NCBI GenBank assembly: GCA_029863805.1
Contig: JAOTUR010000002.1
Coordinates: 1 to 49,569, forward strand
Length of the DNA: 49,569 nucleotides
DNA from: Candidatus Krumholzibacteriia bacterium
Lineage (GTDB): Bacteria; Krumholzibacteriota; Krumholzibacteriia; WVZY01
Direction: 5' to 3'
The notes beneath the pieces were generated by a model. That model saw only the letters and a program-made list of their open reading frames with translations. It made no database searches and had not been told where the DNA came from. The position numbers and the translations under genes are program-made. This document shows positions 44,907 through 49,569 of the stretch, one piece after another (the first letter of the stretch is position 1; each line of letters starts with the position of its first letter).

Positions 44907-44945
44907 AGTGGATCGTTTAAGAGCGGTGGGCGACCGACGGCGAGG

Positions 44946-45137
44946 CTAAACGACTTTTCTGATCTTGCCTGACCGAATGCATGAGGTGCAGACGTACGCC
45001 GTACGTACCCTGCCATCGAGTTCAAACGTGATCTTCTGAAGATTGGGGAGCCACCGCCGCTTGTTCAAATTGTGCGCGTGACTCACCGTGTTCCCTGCCA
45101 TGGGTCCCTTGTTACAAACCTCACATCTCCGACTCAT
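44946..45137 (-). CDS. rpmB: 50S ribosomal protein L28
   Basis: A 63-residue ribosomal protein L28 on the minus strand. It has the family opening [22 protein letters not shown], the middle [10 protein letters not shown] and the closing [14 protein letters not shown]. Two CxxC pairs (CEVC and CTSC) show it is the zinc-binding C+ form. The ATG has a strong AGGAGGTC site upstream on its strand. It is a single-gene unit, divergent from recG with 67 bases between, and followed by a terminator-like hairpin. Confidence 0.95.
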   Translation of the reverse strand: MSRRCEVCNKGPMAGNTVSHAHNLNKRRWLPNLQKITFELDGRVRTAYVCTSCIRSGKIRKVV

Positions 45138-45204
45138 TCTATAGACCTCCTAAAAAATTTCACCTAAGATAACAGAAGTTGCATTCGAAAGCAAGGAGTA
45201 CTCG

Positions 45205-47301
45205 TTGGCCGATCCGTACAGCAGACGTCGCTCGTTGGCAGATTACTGCCAGTATCTAAAAGGGGTTGGGCCGGTCCGGGCCCAACGCCTGCTCAAGCTG
45301 GGCATCGAGAACGTAAACGATCTCCTTACCCATTTTCCTCGCAAATACTACGATCGTCGTAACCTGAATAAAATAAATAGCTTAAGCTTGGATGATGATG
45401 TGAGCTTTCTGGGTCAGGTGCTGTCGGTGGCACAGCGAACGCTGCGGGGACGCAAATCGATCATCACTGCCGCCGTGGGGGACGACACCGGTATCGTGCA
45501 AGTGGTCTGGTTCAACCAGCCGTACCTCATGAAGCACCTGAAGCCGGGTGGCGAGCTTATAATAACCGGCGAGCTGCGTTACTTCCAGGGAGCCAGGCAA
45601 GTTGTCAATCCAGAGTTCGAAGTGGTGGGCGACGCGCTGGACCAAGAACTGGTACATACTGGGAGGATCACCCCTGTGTACCCGTTAACCGCTGGAGTTT
45701 CACAACGCTACCTGCGGGATCTAATAGCCAGAGCGCTTGCCGACTACCTCGAGGTGATTCCAGAGAATCTGCCGCCGGCGATCTTTCAATGCCGCCATTT
45801 GATGAGTCGAGCAGAGGCGTTGCGCGGAATTCACTTTCCGGAAGATTGGGAGCATTTCAAACAAGCGCGGTGGAGGCTAAAGCTGGAGGAGCTTTTCTTC
45901 ATGCAGTTGATTTTCTCTTTACAGCGGCGAACTCGCTCACATATGCGGAGCCGACCACGTATCAATATCGACTTTATGCTGGAGAAGAAGCTCGTTGAGT
46001 CGCTTGCTTTCGAGCTGACCGGCGCACAGTTGGAAGTTCTGCAGGACATCCATTCGGATCTTACCAGCAAGCGGGGTATGCACCGGCTGCTGCAGGGTGA
46101 TGTGGGGTGTGGGAAAACCATCGTTGCGGCTGCGACGCTTCTCGCGGCCGTCGAAGCCGGACACCAGGCCGCGTTAATGGTTCCCACCGAGATACTGGCG
46201 CTGCAACACGCTCAAACTCTCTCTCGCTCATTTGAAAGGCTGGCAGTTCCCGTCACGCTGCTCATCGGATCGTTGAAAGCAGGTGACAAACGTCTCGTAC
46301 GGTCGCAAATCGCTGACGGCACTGCACGGGTGGTCGTCGGTACGCACGCGCTGATTCAGGAAGACGTGAGCTTCAAGGCGCTCGGCGTAGTCGTCATCGA
46401 CGAACAACACCGTTTCGGAGTGAGGCAACGCGCGGCGTTGCTGGGCAAGGATGCAAACCCGCACATGTTGGTGATGACCGCCACGCCGATCCCCCGGACC
46501 TTGGCGCTGACCGCCTACGCAGATCTAGACCTATCGGTTATCGACGAAATGCCCGCCAGTCGGGCTCCCGTCAAGACTCGTATCGTTACACCCGAAAAGC
46601 GCAGGGCGATGTACGATTTTATCCGTGCCCAACTCGAACAAGGAACCCAGGCTTATTTTCTATACCCGGTCATCGAGGAGACTCAGAAACAGGACCTGGA
46701 AGCGGCCGCGTCTGCATTCGAGGAGCTTTCGCAAGAGATCTTTGATGGAGTAGCCATGGGGCTCATCCACGGGCGAATGTCCTTCGCCGAAAAAGAGCAG
46801 GTGATGAGGGATTTCTCGTCTGGAGCGATCAAGCTGCTGGTTGCGACCACGGTGATCGAGGTCGGGGTTCACGTACCCGAGGCGACGATTATGGTCGTTC
46901 ACCATCCGGAACGGTTTGGTCTCTCCCAGCTGCACCAGTTGAGGGGGCGTGTAGGTCGTGGGGGTAAGCCGGGGTATTGTTTCCTGTCGGTCGTCGAAGA
47001 TTCGTCGTATCAGTCCAGGCAGAGACTAAAAGTGTTCACGCGCGTAACAGACGGATTCAAAATAGCCGCAGAGGATCTAAAAATCCGCGGGCCGGGTGAG
47101 TTCTTCGGTCTCAGACAACACGGTGTGCCGGGTCTAAAGATAGCGAATCCCGTGTTGGACCAGGACATCGTCGAAATTGCCCGCGGCCAAGTCAAAGGCC
47201 TGCTCGATGCTGATGCGAGGCTGGAGAGCGCCGAGGCGGCCCCTTGTCGCCGTTTTCTCGAGGAACTCGAGCTCGACGCCTTCGGTCGCACAATCAGCTG
47301 A
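45205..47301 (+). CDS. recG: ATP-dependent DNA helicase RecG
   Basis: RecG remodels stalled replication forks and Holliday junctions. The 698-residue protein has a helix-hairpin-like start (YLKGVGPVRAQRLLKLGI), an N-terminal OB-fold wedge domain (about 60-160) and two helicase domains. Motif I is LLQGDVGCGKT, with VPTEILALQHA, the Walker B-like DEQHRFGVRQR and TATPIPRTLAL. The second domain shows LIHGRMSFAEKEQVM, ATTVIEVGVHVPEA and QLHQLRGRVGRGG. The C-terminal FGLRQHGVPGLKIA is typical. The start is a TTG with AAGGAG six bases upstream. Confidence 0.96.
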   Translation: MADPYSRRRSLADYCQYLKGVGPVRAQRLLKLGIENVNDLLTHFPRKYYDRRNLNKINSLSLDDDVSFLGQVLSVAQRTLRGRKSIITAAVGDDTGIVQVVWFNQPYLMKHLKPGGELIITGELRYFQGARQVVNPEFEVVGDALDQELVHTGRITPVYPLTAGVSQRYLRDLIARALADYLEVIPENLPPAIFQCRHLMSRAEALRGIHFPEDWEHFKQARWRLKLEELFFMQLIFSLQRRTRSHMRSRPRINIDFMLEKKLVESLAFELTGAQLEVLQDIHSDLTSKRGMHRLLQGDVGCGKTIVAAATLLAAVEAGHQAALMVPTEILALQHAQTLSRSFERLAVPVTLLIGSLKAGDKRLVRSQIADGTARVVVGTHALIQEDVSFKALGVVVIDEQHRFGVRQRAALLGKDANPHMLVMTATPIPRTLALTAYADLDLSVIDEMPASRAPVKTRIVTPEKRRAMYDFIRAQLEQGTQAYFLYPVIEETQKQDLEAAASAFEELSQEIFDGVAMGLIHGRMSFAEKEQVMRDFSSGAIKLLVATTVIEVGVHVPEATIMVVHHPERFGLSQLHQLRGRVGRGGKPGYCFLSVVEDSSYQSRQRLKVFTRVTDGFKIAAEDLKIRGPGEFFGLRQHGVPGLKIANPVLDQDIVEIARGQVKGLLDADARLESAEAAPCRRFLEELELDAFGRTIS

Positions 47302-47447
47302 CATGGGCGGTCTTTTGGCGTAATTGTTGCATACTTGCCACGACAACGTTAGGAACGCAATCACGATCCGGATGTCGTTGCGTAATAAAGCGCTTACGTG
47401 CAATATTGCCTTTTTTGCCTTGTCGGGTTGAGACGAGGGGTCTACCC
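47302..47447. other. 146-base gap between recG and the zinc-ribbon gene
   Basis: It contains a 10-base palindrome GCAATATTGC (47400-47409) followed by a T-rich run (CTTTTTT), which may be a weak recG terminator, and arms ACGCAA/TTGCGT around an 18-base loop. No strong promoter could be picked by eye. Confidence 0.3.
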
Positions 47448-47957
47448 ATGATTATTCAGTGTGAAGGTTGCGCCGCTAAGTACTTCCTGCCGGAATCCAA
47501 GGTGCCTGCAAAGCCGGTCAAGGTGCGTTGCCCGCAGTGCAAGGCCGTTTTCACGCTGATTCCGCACAAGCAAAATGTGGTTGCCGGTGCGGACGAGTCC
47601 GTGCTAACGTCTGCCGCGAAATCGCCCGAGGCAGAGGTCAAAGCGCAAGAAACAGCGCAGAAGCCAGCGCCAGCCCCGAGCACGCCGGCGCCCAAGCCTA
47701 AGGCGGCGGATGGCGATGAGAATCACGCGAGAGCCAAACGGCTTGCCCGCGTGTTGGTGTCGGATATTCTCTGTTACAATCAGGAAAAGAGGGATCGAGC
47801 ACTGCTTGACGGCAGCCTCATGACGGTTCTTGGCGACGAGATCAAGAAGTCATGGGAGCTCTATAAGGACAAGGTCGGCCCCGAGGTCGCCAAGTCCACT
47901 GATTATTTCAAAGAGGCCCTAAACGAGATTTTAGCGGATGGGCAAAAAGTTTTCTGA
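47448..47957 (+). CDS. MJ0042-type zinc-ribbon protein with C-terminal helical domain
   Basis: A 169-residue protein. The first 40 residues form a zinc ribbon with two CxxC knuckles (CEGCAAKY and CPQCKAVF) of the MJ0042/zinc_ribbon family. A Pro/Ala/Lys-rich linker follows (about 60-90), then a helical domain beginning ARAKRLARVLVSDILCYN that recurs in proteins of many deltaproteobacteria-like and FCB genomes; its function is unknown to me. The start is the ATG at 47448 after GAGGGG; the track start at 47244 lies in recG. The stop lies 20 bases inside the next gene, suggesting a functional pair. Confidence 0.75.
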   Translation: MIIQCEGCAAKYFLPESKVPAKPVKVRCPQCKAVFTLIPHKQNVVAGADESVLTSAAKSPEAEVKAQETAQKPAPAPSTPAPKPKAADGDENHARAKRLARVLVSDILCYNQEKRDRALLDGSLMTVLGDEIKKSWELYKDKVGPEVAKSTDYFKEALNEILADGQKVF

Positions 47958-48852
47958 ACAGGGCATTTCGAACCAAACCAACCACAGCACGCGCAGCGCG
48001 CGAGTCCCCCTCGTATTCATGGTATCCAGTGATTCTGCGCAAGTGGACGCGGTCCTGTCGCAGTGCTCCGATGTGCCCGAGAATTACACCGTCTACCCCA
48101 ACATTAGCGAGCTGATGTCAGCGCTTTCGCAGCTGACCAGGTTGCATTTGGCCTTCGCCGTCATCGTGGAGAAATCAGCCGACGCCGTAGACGCTCCTCT
48201 GCTTCGTAGCTGCAAGCTCGAGTACCCACAGCTCAACTACGTCCTTATGCTCGAGGACTGCACGCAGGCCCACTATCTGAGGTTTCAGTCGATTGGCATC
48301 CAGAACGTTATAATACCGCCCTTCGATGACGTGAGTCTCACAAGCGAAATTGCAACGGCTCTACCCAACATACCACAGTTCAAGAGACATCCCGAGCTCA
48401 CTAAGCGAGGCATGGTGCGATTTGATTTTCTGATTCCGAGCGACCTTGCATACGCGCTGGGTATCAATTATCTGATCTCGTTGTTGCTTAAGGAATTCTC
48501 GTATCCCCTTGCCGACTGCAGGATCAATATCCCGCTGGCATGTGACGAAGCCATTACGAACTCGATCCTGCACGGGAACCGCTCCGATCCCAAGAAGAAG
48601 GTGAGCATCCACATCTATATAAGCTCTTCGCGGTTCAAGATTAAGATAAAGGATCAAGGGGGCGGTTTCGACGTTGCAGACGTGGCGAATCCTACAAAAG
48701 GTCAGAATTTGATGCGTTCATCGGGGCGGGGTATCTACCTAATGCATTCTATCATGGACAAAGTCAAATACAGCGATGGCGGGCGAACTGTCGAACTGGA
48801 AAAGACGAACGCGAACACGAGCCCGGAAAACCACAGCGGCAAGAAATCCTAG
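47938..48852 (+). CDS. RsbW-like HATPase_c_2 protein with degenerate receiver domain
   Basis: A 304-residue protein. The first part (about 22-145) has a receiver-like layout (PLVFMVSSDSAQVDAVL, FAVIVEKS, YVLMLEDC, GIQNVIIPPFDD), but the expected phospho-acceptor Asp appears as E78 and the conserved switch Lys before Pro as P127. The second half (about 155-290) is an anti-sigma-factor-like serine-kinase ATPase: N box ACDEAITNSILHGN (N208), G1 box IKDQGGGFDV and G2 box SSGRGIYLMHSIMD. Such proteins regulate sigma factors through partner-switching with STAS antagonists; none is encoded in the window. The gene overlaps the zinc-ribbon gene by 20 bases. Confidence 0.8.
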   Translation: MGKKFSEQGISNQTNHSTRSARVPLVFMVSSDSAQVDAVLSQCSDVPENYTVYPNISELMSALSQLTRLHLAFAVIVEKSADAVDAPLLRSCKLEYPQLNYVLMLEDCTQAHYLRFQSIGIQNVIIPPFDDVSLTSEIATALPNIPQFKRHPELTKRGMVRFDFLIPSDLAYALGINYLISLLLKEFSYPLADCRINIPLACDEAITNSILHGNRSDPKKKVSIHIYISSSRFKIKIKDQGGGFDVADVANPTKGQNLMRSSGRGIYLMHSIMDKVKYSDGGRTVELEKTNANTSPENHSGKKS

Positions 48853-49304
48853 TCCTGCTGCCACTTCTCCTTGACTATCCTTGCCAACATATCGTCGATC
48901 TGATTCCAGATCCTGGCGTTTTGATCCGGTTCGAAAAGGGCTTTCTTGACTCTGCCGTATTCGTCTTTCTTGACGTAACGGATGGCCTTGAGGGTCTCCA
49001 TCGGCACCAGAATATCTTTGCAGACTTTTACTTCCAGGGCCTTACTGTCCAGATTTCTCTTGGGATTGTTATCCGGGTGCATACCAAGGCCCCAACCGTG
49101 CGCGATCATGCTGCAGATTAGCGCGCGAAACGTGTTTTGGCCTTGAACGGTGTCGAGATCGAGCGTTCCCTGGATCTTATCCGAGACGCCTTCGACGACA
49201 GGTACGAGTTTTTCCACAACGGTTGGGGAAATTTCAATATTTAGAAGCCGTGAAAACATTTCCGAAAGCATCTTTTCGATAATACGCATGGCAGGATCAC
49301 CCAT
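48849..49304 (-). CDS. Hypothetical protein, 151 residues
   Basis: I do not recognise this family. The track ORF runs to 49559, but its first 80 codons overlap the MFS gene in another frame and look like shadow sequence (RRHCYRDAAPSRD). The likely start is the ATG at 49304 (MGDPAMRIIEKML), 14 bases after the MFS stop. The protein appears soluble and mostly helical, with an acidic/hydrophobic N-terminal half (IEISPTVVEKLVPVVEGVSD), one HGWGLGMHPDNNPKR loop and a charged C-terminus. It converges on the HATPase gene, overlapping its 3' end by four bases. An ATG at 49289 is an alternative start. Confidence 0.6.
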   Translation of the reverse strand: MGDPAMRIIEKMLSEMFSRLLNIEISPTVVEKLVPVVEGVSDKIQGTLDLDTVQGQNTFRALICSMIAHGWGLGMHPDNNPKRNLDSKALEVKVCKDILVPMETLKAIRYVKKDEYGRVKKALFEPDQNARIWNQIDDMLARIVKEKWQQD

Positions 49305-49318
49305 CTTGAGTAATGACT

Positions 49319-49569
49319 CTACGCCTTGAGGAACTTCTTCCTTAGGAGTAACACCCCCATTACAGCAAGAAATACGCCGACGGCCACCATGATCATGTCT
49401 TTGCCGACAAAAGCGTTCGCCAGGGTTGCCAAAAAAGAAGTGATGAGGAAAGCGGTCTTGGTAAGGATCTCTCGGGTTGAGAAGATTCTTCCTCTGAACG
49501 CTTCCGGAGTCTCGACTTGGAGCAGCGTCTCGGTAACAATGGCGACGGGTGAAACGCAAAGCCCCATCA
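49319..49569 (-). CDS. MFS transporter, C-terminal end (cut by window edge)
   Basis: Only the last 82 or so residues are in the window. The sequence VETPEAFRGRIFSTREILTKT matches the P-x-x-x-RGRVFS loop of the MFS_3 / macrolide-efflux-like group of the Major Facilitator Superfamily, followed by two membrane segments (FLITSFLATLANAFVG and MIMVAVGVFLAVMGVLLL) and a short basic tail. The first Met in the track is internal, since the frame is open to the edge. Substrate unknown. Confidence 0.7.
   Translation of the reverse strand, partial: MGLCVSPVAIVTETLLQVETPEAFRGRIFSTREILTKTAFLITSFLATLANAFVGKDMIMVAVGVFLAVMGVLLLRKKFLKA

Larger units (their letters stand above)
44593..44945. other. 353-base non-coding region between ftsZ and rpmB
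   Basis: No credible gene was found. A 55-codon plus-strand ORF from ATG 44729 to TGA 44896 has a poor ribosome site and no recognisable motif. The region holds a nested inverted repeat at 44628-44690, a minus-strand terminator-like hairpin at 44822-44853 and a plus-strand hairpin with four T at 44886-44906, each listed separately. It lies between convergent ftsZ and rpmB. Confidence 0.7.

Noticed and set aside
49305-49559. N-terminal extension of the 48849-49559 minus-strand ORF
   Set aside because: It is out of frame with, and fully overlaps, the MFS C-terminus, which has clear membrane segments and the RGRIFS motif.
1-49569. CRISPR arrays, tRNAs, rRNAs, IS elements or prophage genes
   Set aside because: No regularly spaced repeats, tRNA-like cloverleaf ends, transposase motifs or phage structural motifs were seen by eye on either strand.

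Overview
The window reads as one long, almost entirely plus-strand stretch of a bacterial chromosome with moderate GC, about 43 genes and very few gaps. The organism is probably a diderm of the FCB group, close to Zixibacteria-like lineages. That placement is inference. It rests on a PorZ-like propeller protein with a type IX secretion (T9SS)-style C-terminus, a DUF2723 plus TPR membrane protein, YfhO-type GT-C enzymes, a meso-DAP type MurE, and frequent GTG/TTG starts behind good Shine-Dalgarno (SD) sites. No rRNA, tRNA, CRISPR array, IS element or phage gene was recognised.

Region 1 (1-4.1 kb): riboflavin operon ribD(partial)-ribE-ribBA-ribH, then nusB and a small metallophosphoesterase, with overlaps or gaps of a few bases.

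Region 2 (4.1-27.1 kb): a surface-glycan cluster. It holds a methyltransferase, three GT4 glycosyltransferases, a flippase-like membrane protein, three large GT-C-like membrane proteins (DUF2723-TPR, YfhO, and one with an AftB-like DD motif), two polyprenyl-phosphate-sugar synthase-like GT2 enzymes, a GT2 fused to a degenerate initiating sugar-phosphate transferase, a PorZ-like secreted protein, an NDP-sugar epimerase, and a PglF-like dehydratase / DegT aminotransferase / FemAB-GNAT trio. The likely logic is that nucleotide sugars are remodelled, some are loaded onto polyprenyl phosphate, and the GT-C enzymes use those donors on the outer face of the inner membrane. The PorZ-like protein may link the glycan to a T9SS-like surface attachment machine.

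Region 3 (27.1-44.6 kb): a complete dcw cluster, mraZ-rsmH-ftsL-ftsI(PASTA)-murE-murF-mraY-murD-ftsW-murG-murC-murB-ftsQ-ftsA-ftsZ, without ddl. A candidate promoter lies in the 270-base mraZ leader.

Region 4 (44.6-49.6 kb): a 353-base non-coding stretch with inverted repeats and terminator-like hairpins; rpmB on the minus strand; recG divergent from it; a zinc-ribbon protein overlapping an RsbW-like ATPase that carries a degenerate receiver domain; then two minus-strand genes, an unknown 151-residue protein and the 3' end of an MFS transporter cut by the window edge.

The strongest leads are the GT2/sugar-phosphate transferase fusion that lacks the expected Asp-Glu catalytic pair, the PorZ-like protein inside the glycan cluster, and the pseudo-receiver/HATPase protein.
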